Made by a program: the position numbers and the translations under genes. Positions 1-9,685 of a DNA stretch of 64,000 nucleotides are shown one piece after another; the first letter of the stretch is position 1; every line of letters starts with the position of its first letter. Under the pieces are notes generated by a model that was not told where the DNA came from, made no database searches, and worked only from the letters and a program-made list of their open reading frames with translations. The stretch is taken from positions 62,001 through 126,000 of the forward strand of contig NZ_JACJTQ010000006.1 in the NCBI RefSeq assembly GCF_014698735.1. The letters are read 5' to 3'. This DNA is from Anabaena catenula FACHB-362. GTDB taxonomy: Bacteria; Cyanobacteriota; Cyanobacteriia; Cyanobacteriales; Nostocaceae.

Positions 1-2
1 AA

Positions 3-440
3 ACTGCACCTTTAAACCATCCAGGTGAAGCCGTAGGATATAGAGTTAACTGGCGCGGTGGTTCTGCTGTTTACATCACAGATACTGAACATTTTCAAAA
101 TAAATTGGATGAAAATGTCCTGTGGCTGTCCCGTGATGCCGACATCGTCATTTACGATTCCACCTACACAGATGATGAATACTATTCTCCAAAATCACCG
201 AAAATTGGTTGGGGACATTCCACCTGGCAAGAAGCTGTAAAAATAGCACAAGCTGCCAACGTAAAAACCCTGGTGATCTATCACCATGACCCCGCCCACA
301 ACGATGATTTTTTAGATAATGTCGGCAAAGAAGCAGTTGAGAAGTTTCCTGGTGCAATCATGGCACGGGAAGGATTAGTACTTCAGGTTCCAGTCTTAGA
401 TCCTCTCACAGAATCTTTTCCTGTCAGCAAGTCAGTGTAA
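3..440 (+). CDS. MBL-fold metallo-hydrolase, C-terminal part (cut by window edge)
   Basis: The last 145 codons of a metallo-beta-lactamase-fold hydrolase; the start lies to the left of the window. The reading frame is open from base 3. Visible likely metal-site residues are His in the LNHPG motif (residue 6 of the visible part), Asp/His in YITDTEH (27-30), GHST (His72) and the YHHDPAH motif (His94-95). This pattern fits the PhnP/COG1235 branch of MBL phosphodiesterases, where these side chains bind two metal ions and cleave phosphodiesters. The physiological substrate cannot be inferred. The first HxHxDH motif, which would confirm activity, is outside the window. Confidence 0.8.
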   Translation, partial: TAPLNHPGEAVGYRVNWRGGSAVYITDTEHFQNKLDENVLWLSRDADIVIYDSTYTDDEYYSPKSPKIGWGHSTWQEAVKIAQAANVKTLVIYHHDPAHNDDFLDNVGKEAVEKFPGAIMAREGLVLQVPVLDPLTESFPVSKSV

Positions 441-989
441 TTCCTAATCGATAATGGGTAATTATCATCCCGTGTCTAAAGCCAGGGGCTTGTAACCTTG
501 AATGTAGAAAGTAAAGTCTAGCTTTGTCTAGGTTTTATATAGCAGAAAAATGCTATTATTGATAGGTATTTTAGGTGATAACCAAGCCTAAATACTTAAT
601 AGTAGGGTGAGATACACCCAAACAATCAAGCCTGTGGACTAGATAGTGCCGACACTTCTAGAGTGTACGCCTTTGGCGTTCCCGAAGGGTAGCAGGAAGA
701 AAAAGCTGGCTCTTGTTAGCATTAGTTAGCTTTGTTGGATCGGATTTATAGATTTTAGATTAGATTGGTGATCAGGAGCTTTCAGCGCCAGAGCCTACCT
801 ATTGCTGAGATGGCGACAACTGCTAAATTAACTTTATAGTTTCACCAGCAGTCCAAAAAAGCCTCTAGATGCCTCTCTAAGGGCTGAGGGTAGGTAAACA
901 ACTCCCCCTAGCAAAACAGGGGCTATGTTTCCCCTCACAGGGTTGCCGAGCGCTGATAGCTACGATAAACCTAAAATCCCAGAATCCAC
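441..989. other. Intergenic region with palindromes, no gene seen
   Basis: About 550 bases without a convincing reading frame. It holds a roughly 12-bp imperfect stem near 566-600, and a GC-rich palindromic repeat of the common cyanobacterial type near 668-694 (CGCCTTTGGCGTTCCCGAAG). The last 130 bases before ribF are C/G-run rich but do not show the conserved FMN (RFN) riboswitch core. No tRNA-like T-loop was found. Confidence 0.5.
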
Positions 990-2057
990 GTGCTAAATTT
1001 GTCTCAAAATGGGTGTTCTGTGTGGGTTGCTTCCTCGACCAAATTGGCTCTAACACCAACTGCTGTTGCCCTTGGAAAATTTGATGGTGTTCATCTTGGT
1101 CATCAAAAGGTAATTCAACCAGTTTTGCAGTCAGTTGGGAATGAAGAGGGGTGGGGAGATGGGGAGAAATTACCAGAAAACTCACCCCAAAAACCTACAT
1201 ACTCAACAGTTGTCACCTTTCATCCCCATCCACATGAGTTTTTTACAGGCCAACCCCGTGCTTTGTTAACACCGCTGGATGAAAAAGTTCAACAGTTGCG
1301 ATCGCTTGGGGTAGAACAACTGGTATTATTGCCCTTCGATAAAGAACTATCAGCCCTATCACCTGAAGAATTCGTAGAAAGAATCCTTGTCCAACAACTG
1401 CAATGTCAACGAATCAGCGTTGGCCAGGATTTCTGTTTTGGTCAAAAGCGCACGGGTACTGCACAGGATTTGCAAATACTCGCCGCCAAGTACAAAATAC
1501 CCGTAACCATCGTTCCCATCCAAACTGATACCAACGATTTACCCGCAAATGGTAAAAGCGTTAATAATACTTCGAGTGAAGACCATCGGATTAGCACTTC
1601 ATTGATTCGCCAAACTTTGCAAGAAGGCGATATTCAACGGGCAACTCGCTTATTAGGCAGACCCTACACCCTGACTGGATTAGTTATCCCAGGTCAACAT
1701 TTGGGTAAAACCATCGGCTTTCCTACTGCTAACCTTCAACTACCAAAAGACAAATTTTTACCCCGTCAAGGAGTTTATGCAGTTCGGGTTATCATCCTCA
1801 GCGAAACGTCAGATACACCTCCTACTCAGAACTTAGGTGTAATGAATATCGGCAATCGCCCCACTGTCAACGGTACTGATTCCTCGGTAGAAGTACATTT
1901 GTTAAATTGGTCTGCTGATTTGTATGGTAAAAACCTAGTTGTGCAACTAGTAAAATTTTTGCGTCCTGAACAAAAATTCCCTTCTCTAGAAGCCCTAAAA
2001 AGCCAAATTCAACTTGACTGCACCGTAGCCAGAGAAATTTTGAGTACAGAATGCTGA
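990..2057 (+). CDS. ribF: Bifunctional riboflavin kinase / FAD synthetase
   Basis: Makes FMN from riboflavin and then FAD, in the cytoplasm. The N-terminal adenylyltransferase domain has the nucleotide-binding GKFDGVHLGHQ motif (residues 29-39) and ISTSLIR (201-207). The C-terminal flavokinase domain has GKTIGFPTANLQLP (239-252). The frame opens at a GTG (990), but a second GTG at 1020 gives an N terminus MWVASSTKLALTP that resembles other cyanobacterial RibF proteins, so the true start may be 1020 (345 residues). Residues 49-70 form an odd hydrophilic insertion (EEGWGDGEK) whose DNA resembles the G-rich heptamer repeats found between genes here. The gene runs alone, with repeats on its 3' side. 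Confidence 0.92.
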   Translation: MLNLSQNGCSVWVASSTKLALTPTAVALGKFDGVHLGHQKVIQPVLQSVGNEEGWGDGEKLPENSPQKPTYSTVVTFHPHPHEFFTGQPRALLTPLDEKVQQLRSLGVEQLVLLPFDKELSALSPEEFVERILVQQLQCQRISVGQDFCFGQKRTGTAQDLQILAAKYKIPVTIVPIQTDTNDLPANGKSVNNTSSEDHRISTSLIRQTLQEGDIQRATRLLGRPYTLTGLVIPGQHLGKTIGFPTANLQLPKDKFLPRQGVYAVRVIILSETSDTPPTQNLGVMNIGNRPTVNGTDSSVEVHLLNWSADLYGKNLVVQLVKFLRPEQKFPSLEALKSQIQLDCTVAREILSTEC

Positions 2058-2099
2058 ATTGGGAATGTTAATTGGGAACACTGTAGATATGGTGATTGC

Positions 2100-2285
2100 A
2101 GGCATGGGCAGAAGGCAGGGGGCAGAAGGCAGAAGGCAGGGTGCAGGGGGCAGGGGGCAGGGGGCAGTAGATAATTATTTCTCCGCGTCTCCGCGTCTCC
2201 CAATCTCCGCGTCTCCCCACCCCCCATCTCCGTGTCTCCCCAACTCCCCGCGTCACCCCATACCCATACCCCATACCCCCATTGC
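2100..2285. repeat. Heptamer-type short tandem repeats (STRR)
   Basis: Degenerate tandem runs of GGCAGAA/GGCAGGG followed by CTCCGCGTCTCC-type units. These are the short tandemly repeated sequences typical of heterocystous cyanobacteria. They fill the ribF-moxR gap right up to the moxR start codon and are open by chance in several frames. Those frames are low-complexity and not believed to be genes. Confidence 0.85.
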
Positions 2286-3194
2286 ATGAGAGAAAAAATT
2301 GACGCATTAACACAAAATCTAGCTCGTACCATTGTTGGTAAAAATGAAGCCGTACGCTTAGTGCTAGTTGCTTTGCTGGGTGGTGGTCATGCCCTTCTAG
2401 AAGATGTCCCTGGAGTTGGTAAAACTCTGCTTGCCAAATCTCTAGCGCGATCGCTTGATGGTAAATTTCAAAGGATACAATGTACTCCCGATTTACTACC
2501 AACGGACATCACCGGCACTAACATTTGGAACCCAAAAAGCGGCGAATTTACTTTTCTCCCTGGGCCAGTATTTGCCAATGTTCTGCTATCTGATGAAATC
2601 AACCGTGCCACCCCGCGTACTCAGTCAGCTTTACTAGAAGTAATGGAAGAGTATCAAGTCACAGTTGATGGTGTCTCTCGTCCCGTTCCTCAGCCTTTCT
2701 TTGTCATTGCTACCCAGAACCCCATCGAGTACCAAGGCACATTTCCCCTGCCAGAAGCACAAATGGATCGGTTTATGCTGTCTTTGAGTTTAGGCTATCC
2801 CTCAGAGTCAGAAGAACTACAAATGCTGCAAAGTATCCAGCAGCGTCTTCCAGTTGATGATTTGCAGCCTTGTATTACCTTGGCAGAAGTAGCTCAATTA
2901 CGCCAACTTTGTTCTCAGGTACAAGTGGAAACCTCCTTGCAAGAATACATCGTGGAATTAGTGCGGACAACCAGACAGGATGAAGAAATCACTCTTGGCG
3001 TTAGTCCTCGTGGTAGTGTGGCATTACAAAAAGCTACCCAAGCACTAGCTTTTATCTCCGGCAGAGATTACGCTCTTCCTGATGATGTGAAGTTTCTTGC
3101 GCCTTATGTTCTGTGTCATCGCCTCATTCCTAGAGGTGGACGCAATGCTAAAACTGTAGTTGAGCGGTTATTGCGATCTGTGCCGATTCCGTAA
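2286..3194 (+). CDS. MoxR-family AAA+ ATPase
   Basis: A 302-residue MoxR-type AAA+ ATPase; the family acts as chaperones that mature or insert metal cofactors into partner proteins, often those with a VWA domain. Walker A is GVGKT (43-47), Walker B LLSDEIN (100-106), sensor-1 IATQNP (141-146) with Asn145, and the C-terminal lid contains the conserved GVSPRGS. I start at ATG 2286 because the upstream in-frame extension (from 2232) is translated heptamer repeat. The usual downstream DUF58/VWA partner is missing; an unrelated ATPase/nuclease module follows instead. The specific client is unknown. Confidence 0.9.
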   Translation: MREKIDALTQNLARTIVGKNEAVRLVLVALLGGGHALLEDVPGVGKTLLAKSLARSLDGKFQRIQCTPDLLPTDITGTNIWNPKSGEFTFLPGPVFANVLLSDEINRATPRTQSALLEVMEEYQVTVDGVSRPVPQPFFVIATQNPIEYQGTFPLPEAQMDRFMLSLSLGYPSESEELQMLQSIQQRLPVDDLQPCITLAEVAQLRQLCSQVQVETSLQEYIVELVRTTRQDEEITLGVSPRGSVALQKATQALAFISGRDYALPDDVKFLAPYVLCHRLIPRGGRNAKTVVERLLRSVPIP

Positions 3195-3339
3195 TTAAAA
3201 AAAGGTTAAGAAATGTATCCAAAACTGCTGGCTTGTCTTGCTGAGGTGATTGCCTTTAATAAACAAGTCAGCGATGGGTAGCATCAAACGAATTCGTTTT
3301 GGTACATTGATTATAGAATATAAAAAAGAAGTTTAAATT

Positions 3340-4764
3340 ATGCAAAAAATTATTATCAAAAACTTCGGTGCAATTCAAAATGCAGAAATTGAAGTCAAGA
3401 AAATATTAGTTTTGATTGGTGAACAAGCCAGCGGTAAAAGCACTATTGCTAAATTGATTTACTTTTTTAAAACACTCAAAGATGATTTGTTTAGTCAAAT
3501 TTATCAAGATACACAGAAGGATTATTTTGATACACCCTCTGATCTAATATTTCCTATAAGAGACAAGTTTTATAATTTTTTTGGTTCGACATTTCACTTG
3601 CCTGATTTTGAAATAACTTTTTATTATAGTGTTGAGCAAGATAAATACTTAACATTAACTCTTAATGAGAATAAAAGACTTAATTCTCGATTCAGCGATA
3701 ATTTGTTGAACGAGAATTTTAAAAGTTCTGCTACTCAAATAAAAAAACTTTTTCAACAGAATATAAATCCAAATAATATACATGAACAATTGGCGTATGA
3801 TCAAAATAAAATTAAATACGCTAAAATGCTTTCTACATTATTAAACGAATTTTTTGAAAGCTATCAGACAGATTCATTATTCGTAATTGCAGGTCGGAAT
3901 GCAACAGTCAGTTATTCTGATTTTTTTGAAAAAAATCTGTTTGCAAGTGTTCAGCGTACCTTAGAAGAAAATAGTAAAATAAAAGAAAATAGTAAAAAAT
4001 TTCAGCGTAAACAACAAACAATAGATGAAACTTTAATGCTGAAATTCATGGAAAGAGTTGGCAGAATTAAAGACATATTCAAAAAATTTAAAGATTTTAT
4101 AGGCATAATTGAGAACTATGAAGATGACATTGACAGAAAGGAGGATTTATATCTAATAAAAAATAGAATAGATAACATACTCAAAGGTAAATACTTAATT
4201 GATGATTGGGGAGAAAAAATATTATTTAAGCCTGAACAAAGAAAGTATGTTTATCTTTCAAATGCTTCATCAGGACAACAAGAAGTGATAAGAATTTTAC
4301 AAGATATTTTTCTGAACATCCTTGATGATGTAAAAGTATTAAGAATCATAGAAGAACCAGAAGCACATTTATTTCCTGTTGCCCAAAAACAACTGATTGA
4401 ATTATTAGCTTTAATGGTGAATCACGATGAAGATAATCAACTGATTATTACTACCCATAGTCCTTACATACTCACAGTTTTTAATAATCTACTCTTTGCA
4501 AATAGAGTAGTTGACAAAAATACCGCAGCAGACGCTGAAGTAACAGCAATAATTCCTAAAGATTGTTGGTTAAATGCTCATGATTTTTCAGCTTATTCAT
4601 TAGGGAATCAATCTGTTTCTGAAACAACGAATTATTGTGAGTCCATTTTTAATACTGAAAAAGGTACTATTCAACAAAATTATTTGGATACTGTTTCCGA
4701 ACTTTTGGGTGGTGATTTTCAGGCTTTGTACAGTATCCACGCTAGAACTTTTAAAAGAAAATGA
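3340..4764 (+). CDS. AAA (ABC/OLD-like) ATPase of a putative two-gene defence module
   Basis: A 474-residue ATPase of the AAA_15/AAA_21 (OLD, RecF-like) kind. Walker A is GEQASGKST (27-35). A long, lysine- and asparagine-rich middle (about 100-290) probably forms the coiled arm. The ABC signature is SSGQQE (310-315), Walker B VLRIIEEPEAHLF (333-345), and the switch histidine lies in TTHSPYIL (371-378). The sequence is strongly AT-rich compared with the flanking moxR and cytochrome genes, suggesting recent acquisition. It overlaps the next gene by four bases (ATGA), so the pair is translationally coupled. ATPases of this type serve as sensors or motors in systems such as PARIS, Septu, Gabija and Abi. 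Identity with any named system is not shown. Confidence 0.8.
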   Translation: MQKIIIKNFGAIQNAEIEVKKILVLIGEQASGKSTIAKLIYFFKTLKDDLFSQIYQDTQKDYFDTPSDLIFPIRDKFYNFFGSTFHLPDFEITFYYSVEQDKYLTLTLNENKRLNSRFSDNLLNENFKSSATQIKKLFQQNINPNNIHEQLAYDQNKIKYAKMLSTLLNEFFESYQTDSLFVIAGRNATVSYSDFFEKNLFASVQRTLEENSKIKENSKKFQRKQQTIDETLMLKFMERVGRIKDIFKKFKDFIGIIENYEDDIDRKEDLYLIKNRIDNILKGKYLIDDWGEKILFKPEQRKYVYLSNASSGQQEVIRILQDIFLNILDDVKVLRIIEEPEAHLFPVAQKQLIELLALMVNHDEDNQLIITTHSPYILTVFNNLLFANRVVDKNTAADAEVTAIIPKDCWLNAHDFSAYSLGNQSVSETTNYCESIFNTEKGTIQQNYLDTVSELLGGDFQALYSIHARTFKRK

Positions 4765-5357
4765 GCAAATTTGAAGATATAAAAGAACATCTATCAAATA
4801 GTTTTGCTACATTTTCAGATTTTCTAGAAATTGAATTAAAAGCAGAGTTTTCAGTGATAGATTATCAAGGACAATCTTTTATTATTATCAATATTCAGTT
4901 TGATGATAATACATTTACGATTAAGCTCAATGGTAGTGAGACTGTTATAAACGATTTTGATAACACTAAATTATTTAATATAAGCAATGCTAAAATGATT
5001 GGTTTTATTCCTATTGATGGAAAAAAGGGACTTTTGGGATTTGGTGATTCTCATTGCGATTTTGTCTTTTTTGATGAAACAGATTTTTGTTTCGTAGAGT
5101 TTAAATTGAATGCAACAAGTGAGAGAAAGGTAAACAAGAATAGGGTAGACGCTATTGGGCAATTAAAAAATACTATTAATTTATTTGATGATAAGTTAGA
5201 AAAAAATTACGCAGGGTTAAATTTAGAAGCTTATGTTTGTACTCCTGAATTTTACAAATACCCAAGATTCAATTCAAGTTGGCAAGAATTGGCAGAAGAG
5301 TTTTTAGAGGAAAATGGTATTCCACTTTTTGAAAGAAATGATAAAACCTGCAAGTAA
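4761..5357 (+). CDS. Putative PD-(D/E)XK-like nuclease partner of the ATPase
   Basis: A 198-residue protein with no family I can name. Its centre reads GDSHCDFVFF...FCFVEFKLNA: Asp100, then Glu113-x-Lys115 on two beta strands, followed by a helix with Gln134. This is the arrangement expected of a PD-(D/E)XK nuclease core. The N terminus (1-85) is beta-rich and could be a recognition domain. It starts inside the stop codon of the ATPase gene, is equally AT-rich, and ends in KTCK without a membrane segment. I infer a cytoplasmic effector cutting nucleic acid when the ATPase is triggered. The nuclease assignment rests on the motif alone. Confidence 0.55.
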   Translation: MSKFEDIKEHLSNSFATFSDFLEIELKAEFSVIDYQGQSFIIINIQFDDNTFTIKLNGSETVINDFDNTKLFNISNAKMIGFIPIDGKKGLLGFGDSHCDFVFFDETDFCFVEFKLNATSERKVNKNRVDAIGQLKNTINLFDDKLEKNYAGLNLEAYVCTPEFYKYPRFNSSWQELAEEFLEENGIPLFERNDKTCK

Positions 5358-5487
5358 ATAAGACATTATGCAACAAATTTTTATAAAAACAGTCTAAAAA
5401 TCAGGTGGTCACAGATTGCTCAATGATGAGGTATTTATTTTAATAGATACAAGAAAATACAATATTTACACTAAAGTAACTAAATTG

Positions 5488-6027
5488 ATGTTAAATACGA
5501 TTAAGCCTAAATCATCCCATCCAAAACTGAAACGCCAACTGCTGATTGTGATGCTAGTCATTTTTGGTTGGAGTATAGCTATAGGATTTATACTGGGTTT
5601 AGCCACCAGCACCCACGCAGCTAACCCTCCATCATCAACTGGTACGGTTGATGTAGTGCCGGCACAATACCAACTAGCGCAAGAACTATATCTAGAAAAC
5701 TGTGCTACCTGTCACATCGGCATACCACCAGCGGTTTTTCCCACCCAAACATGGAAAAATATCCTCCAAGATTCCCAGCACTATGGTGTACAGATTAAGC
5801 CTTTAGTCGATCCGCCGCGCATTTTAGTGTGGAAGTACCTTTCTACTTTCTCTCGTCTTCACCTCCAAGATGACTCAACACCCTATCGCCTCAATGAGTC
5901 CCGTTATTTCAAAGCTTTACATCCTGGTGTTAAATTACAACAACCTGTAAACATGAACGGTTGCGTCAGTTGTCATATTGGTGCTGATAAGTATGACTTC
6001 CGCAGCCTCACTCCAGAGTGGGAGTAG
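5488..6027 (+). CDS. Diheme c-type cytochrome
   Basis: A 179-residue exported or membrane-anchored cytochrome with two haem sites: CATCH (Cys72, Cys75, His76) and CVSCH (Cys159, Cys162, His163). Residues 16-45 form a signal peptide or anchor (basic KLKR, then a hydrophobic stretch) ending in THAA, a plausible signal-peptidase site. The lumenal or periplasmic part would carry electrons; partners are unknown. I prefer ATG 5488 over an upstream in-frame TTG (5416), because the basic residues of a normal signal peptide directly follow. The two haem motifs lie 83 residues apart, near the two ends of the mature domain. Confidence 0.85.
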   Translation: MLNTIKPKSSHPKLKRQLLIVMLVIFGWSIAIGFILGLATSTHAANPPSSTGTVDVVPAQYQLAQELYLENCATCHIGIPPAVFPTQTWKNILQDSQHYGVQIKPLVDPPRILVWKYLSTFSRLHLQDDSTPYRLNESRYFKALHPGVKLQQPVNMNGCVSCHIGADKYDFRSLTPEWE

Positions 6028-6029
6028 GG

Positions 6030-6225
6030 ATTAGAGACACGGGGACGCGGTGACACGGAGATGGGGCGATGAGGTGACGCGGAGATGGGGTGACGCGGAG
6101 ACGCGGAGAAATAATTACCTACTGCACCCTGCACCCTGCACCCTGCCCCCTGCCCCCTGCCTTCTGCCTCCTGCCCCCTGCCTTCTGCCCCCTGCCTTCT
6201 GCCTTCTGCGCCCTGCCCCATCTAG
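6030..6225. repeat. STRR heptamer cluster
   Basis: GGGGTGACGCGGAGA-type units followed by inverted CTGCACC/CTGCCCC/CTTCTGC units, the mirror image of the repeat block at 2100-2285. It lies downstream of the cytochrome gene. The rest of the gap to secA (6226-6437) shows no gene; it is a plausible secA leader. Confidence 0.85.
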
Positions 6226-6437
6226 CGGCAAAATGATACTATGAAGACAATTTAAAATAAGATATAAGTTAAAACCAATCATTGATTCAGGTGATTGGTT
6301 TGTTTTTATTCTGTTTTTGAGTTAATTCTGGTTTCTCAGCCATCCACAAGCAAAACGGCTGGGTTAGGTTAAATGTCTATAATCAAATAACCAAAGCTTT
6401 AATCTCCATCCCCCTTGATTTAGTTCTATAAACTGCC

Positions 6438-9230
6438 ATGCTAAAACTTTTGTTGGGCGATCCCAACGCTCGTAAGCTTAAAAAATACCAACCTTACATT
6501 ACAGAAATTAACCTTTTAGAGGAAGAAATTAAGGCGCTCTCTGATGAAGAGTTAAAAGGTAAAACCGCCGAGTTTAAACAGCGTCTGGCCCAAGGCGAAA
6601 CACTAGATGATATCTTACCTGAAGCTTTTGCCCTTGTCCGGGAGTCGGGACGACGAGTGCTGGGGTTACGGCACTTTGATGTGCAACTATTAGGCGGGAT
6701 AATTCTCCACACTGGGCAAATTGCCGAAATGAAAACCGGTGAGGGTAAAACCTTAGTTGCTACCTTACCGAGTTATTTAAATGCTCTAACTGGTCAAGGT
6801 GTACACGTTATTACCGTTAATGATTACCTGGCACGTCGGGACGCGGAATGGATGGGTCAGGTACATCGGTTCTTGGGGTTAAGTGTGGGGCTAATTCAGT
6901 CCACCATGACCCCCAGTGAACGCCAAAAAAACTATGCTTGTGATATTACTTATGTCACCAACAGCGAGATAGGCTTTGACTATCTGCGGGATAACATGGC
7001 CACGTCAATGGCTGAGGTGGTGCAACGCCCATTTAATTACTGTGTTATTGATGAAGTAGACTCGATTTTAGTTGATGAGGCGCGGACACCACTGATTATT
7101 TCTGGGCAGGTGGAAAGACCGACAGAAAAGTACTTGCAAGCAGCAGAAATAGCTTTTACTCTCAAAAAAGATGAGCATTACGAAGTAAATGAAAAGGATC
7201 GTAACGTTCTGTTGAGTGATGAAGGCTTTGCGGAAGCAGAAAATCTTTTGGGTGTGACAGATTTATTTGATCCAGAAGACCCTTGGGCGCATTTTGTGTT
7301 TAATGCGATTAAAGCTAAGGAATTGTTCCTCAAGGATGTAAACTATATTGTCCGTAATGACGAAGTTGTTATTGTTGATGAATTTACAGGTCGGGTGCTG
7401 ACGGGACGACGTTGGAGTGATGGTCTGCACCAAGCAGTTGAAGCTAAGGAACACGTAGACATTCAGCCAGAAACCCAAACTTTAGCCACAATTACCTATC
7501 AAAACCTGTTTTTGCTGTATCCCAAGTTGGGGGGGATGACGGGAACGGCAAAAACGGAAGAAGTCGAGTTTGAAAAGATTTACAAACGGGAAGTAACTAT
7601 TATTCCCACTAATCGGATTAGAAGACGGGAAGACCTGTCTGATATGGTATTTAAGACCGAAGCAGGCAAATGGGGTGCGATCGCTAGAGAATGTGCAGAA
7701 ATGCACCAAAATGGTAGACCTGTGTTAGTGGGAACCACCAGCGTTGAAAAATCTGAACTTCTCAGCCGACTCCTGAAGGAAATGAATATTCCCCATGAGT
7801 TACTCAACGCTAGACCAGAAAACGTGGAACGGGAAGCAGAAATTGTCGCCCAAGCCGGACGCAGGGGTGCTGTAACTATTGCCACGAACATGGCGGGAAG
7901 AGGTACGGATATTATTCTCGGTGGTAACTCCGAGTATATGGCGCGGTTGAAGTTGCGAGAATACTTTATGCCCCGCATCGTCAGCCCAGAAGATGAAGAT
8001 AGTTTTGGGATGCAAAGGGCTTCTGGACTACCTATGGGTGGTAATGGTGGTGGTCAAGGTTTTCTTCCTGGTAAAAAGGTGAAAACTTGGCGGGCTTCCC
8101 CGGAAATTTTCCCTACCCAGTTGACAAAGGAAACAGAACAGCTTTTAAAAGAAGCGGTGGAAGTGGCTGTAAAAGCTTACGGTGAGCGCAGTTTACCGGA
8201 ATTGGAAGCCGAAGAAAAGGTAGCTGTAGCGGCGGAAAAAGCACCTACAGATGACCTGGTAATTCAGAAATTGCGGTCAGCTTACCAAAGCATTAAGAAG
8301 GAGTATGAAGTATTCACCAGCACAGAACATGATGATGTGGTGAATAGAGGCGGTCTGCACGTGATTGGTACAGAACGTCACGAATCACGGCGGATTGATA
8401 ATCAATTGCGTGGACGGGCGGGAAGACAAGGTGATCCAGGAACTACAAGATTCTTCCTCAGTTTAGAGGATAACTTATTACGGATCTTTGGGGGCGATCG
8501 CGTTGCCGGCTTGATGAATGCTTTCCAAGTAGAGGAAGATATGCCTATTGAGTCGGGTATGTTAACTCGCAGTTTGGAAGGCGCACAGAAAAAGGTTGAG
8601 ACTTATTACTACGACATTCGTAAGCAGGTGTTTGAGTATGACGAGGTGATGAATAACCAACGTCGTGCTATCTATGCGGAACGTCGCCGGGTGTTGGAAG
8701 GTCAAGATTTGAAGGAACAGGTAATTAAATACGCTGAAAAAACGATGGACGACATCGTTGATTATTACATCAACCCTGATTTACCTTCGGAAGAATGGGA
8801 GTTGGATAAGTTGGTGGATAAGGTGAAGGAGTTTGTTTACCTGTTGGCTGATATGCAGTCAAGTCAGTTGGAGGATATGGGGGTTTTAGAAATTAAAGCT
8901 TTCCTCCATGAACAAGCGCGGATTGCTTATGATATGAAGGAAGCGCAAATTGACCAGATTCAACCGGGTTTGATGCGTCAAGCGGAACGATTCTTTATTT
9001 TGCAACGCATAGATACTTTGTGGCGGGAACATCTGCAACAAATGGATGCTTTGCGTGAGTCGGTTGGTTTGCGTGGTTATGGGCAAAAAGACCCTCTGAT
9101 TGAGTATAAGAGTGAGGGTTATGAGTTGTTCTTGGATATGATGGTGAATATCCGCCGTGATGTGGTTTATTCGCTGTTTATGTTCCAGCCTCAGCCTCAG
9201 CCTACTGTGCAGACTTCTGAGATGGTTTAA
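6438..9230 (+). CDS. secA: Preprotein translocase ATPase SecA
   Basis: The motor that drives preproteins through SecYEG at the plasma and thylakoid membranes. Full length at 930 residues. Nucleotide-binding domain 1 has MKTGEGKT (98-105) and the DEVD box with ILVDEARTP (205-217). Domain 2 contains [19 protein letters not shown] and the [12 protein letters not shown] arginine-finger motif. The helical scaffold and wing domains follow. The C terminus ends in [17 protein letters not shown] without the cysteine/histidine zinc-finger tail that binds SecB in proteobacteria. A rho-independent terminator follows, so the gene is probably transcribed alone. Confidence 0.98.
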   Translation: MLKLLLGDPNARKLKKYQPYITEINLLEEEIKALSDEELKGKTAEFKQRLAQGETLDDILPEAFALVRESGRRVLGLRHFDVQLLGGIILHTGQIAEMKTGEGKTLVATLPSYLNALTGQGVHVITVNDYLARRDAEWMGQVHRFLGLSVGLIQSTMTPSERQKNYACDITYVTNSEIGFDYLRDNMATSMAEVVQRPFNYCVIDEVDSILVDEARTPLIISGQVERPTEKYLQAAEIAFTLKKDEHYEVNEKDRNVLLSDEGFAEAENLLGVTDLFDPEDPWAHFVFNAIKAKELFLKDVNYIVRNDEVVIVDEFTGRVLTGRRWSDGLHQAVEAKEHVDIQPETQTLATITYQNLFLLYPKLGGMTGTAKTEEVEFEKIYKREVTIIPTNRIRRREDLSDMVFKTEAGKWGAIARECAEMHQNGRPVLVGTTSVEKSELLSRLLKEMNIPHELLNARPENVEREAEIVAQAGRRGAVTIATNMAGRGTDIILGGNSEYMARLKLREYFMPRIVSPEDEDSFGMQRASGLPMGGNGGGQGFLPGKKVKTWRASPEIFPTQLTKETEQLLKEAVEVAVKAYGERSLPELEAEEKVAVAAEKAPTDDLVIQKLRSAYQSIKKEYEVFTSTEHDDVVNRGGLHVIGTERHESRRIDNQLRGRAGRQGDPGTTRFFLSLEDNLLRIFGGDRVAGLMNAFQVEEDMPIESGMLTRSLEGAQKKVETYYYDIRKQVFEYDEVMNNQRRAIYAERRRVLEGQDLKEQVIKYAEKTMDDIVDYYINPDLPSEEWELDKLVDKVKEFVYLLADMQSSQLEDMGVLEIKAFLHEQARIAYDMKEAQIDQIQPGLMRQAERFFILQRIDTLWREHLQQMDALRESVGLRGYGQKDPLIEYKSEGYELFLDMMVNIRRDVVYSLFMFQPQPQPTVQTSEMV

Positions 9231-9247
9231 GAGTTTTTTCACGCAGA

Positions 9248-9290
9248 GACGCAGAGGCGCAAGAGAGGCGTTTTCTGCGTCTTTTGTTTT
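9248..9290 (+). terminator. Rho-independent terminator of secA
   Basis: A perfect 8-bp outer stem GACGCAGA/TCTGCGTC (9248-9255 with 9274-9281) with additional inner pairing, followed by TTTTGTTTT. It starts 18 bases after the secA stop codon. Confidence 0.8.
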
Positions 9291-9355
9291 ATGAGGAATG
9301 AACCGCGAAGACGCGAAGGACGCGAAGGTAAGAGGAGGAAGAAGAGTTAAGTTAA

Positions 9356-9685
9356 TTATTCAGCGAACATTTCAGCTAAGATATCCAGCACTGCTTTTTG
9401 TTCTTCTGTACTAATTTGACCTAGAAATTTGACTAATCGAGTTTTATCTATTGTGCGAATTTGGTCTAGTACAATTTGTCCTTCTTTTCCTTGAAATTGA
9501 CAGGTTACTCTTGTGGGGTATGGTTGCCCTTTTGTTGTCATTGGTGCAACTATGACGGTGGCAATATGGTGGTTTATTTCGTTGGGTGAAATTATTAAAC
9601 AAGGGCGTGTTTTTTTAATTTCACTGCCAATGGTAGGATCAAGATTAACTAGGAAAACATCAAATCTGTTAACTACCATTGCCAT
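9356..9685 (-). CDS. mazF: MazF/PemK-type mRNA interferase toxin
   Basis: A 109-residue MazF/PemK-family toxin, an endoribonuclease of free mRNA that is neutralised by MazE. The N-terminal beta strands FDVFLVNLDPTIGSEIKKTR contain the conserved GSEI-KTRP loop, and the later strand GQIVLDQIRTIDKTRL carries the usual QIRT-D-R element. Length is normal. Its start overlaps the 3' end of the antitoxin gene by 13 bases, the typical coupled antitoxin-first order. Cleavage sequence cannot be predicted. Confidence 0.9.
   Translation of the reverse strand: MAMVVNRFDVFLVNLDPTIGSEIKKTRPCLIISPNEINHHIATVIVAPMTTKGQPYPTRVTCQFQGKEGQIVLDQIRTIDKTRLVKFLGQISTEEQKAVLDILAEMFAE

Noticed and set aside
840-989. FMN riboswitch in front of ribF
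   Set aside because: C/G-rich runs are present but the conserved RFN core segments are not found; cyanobacterial ribF is not normally controlled this way.
2009-2502. Two overlapping minus-strand frames over the ribF-moxR gap
   Set aside because: They translate GGCAGAA/CTCCGCG heptamer repeats into low-complexity sequence and run antisense to the start of moxR.
5973-6244. Frames on both strands in the cytochrome-secA gap
   Set aside because: Again translated heptamer repeats (GRRQGAEGRGQ-like), no ribosome-binding site or family resemblance.
7263-8015. Minus-strand frames inside secA
   Set aside because: Antisense shadows of a highly conserved coding region; no ribosome-binding sites or domains.
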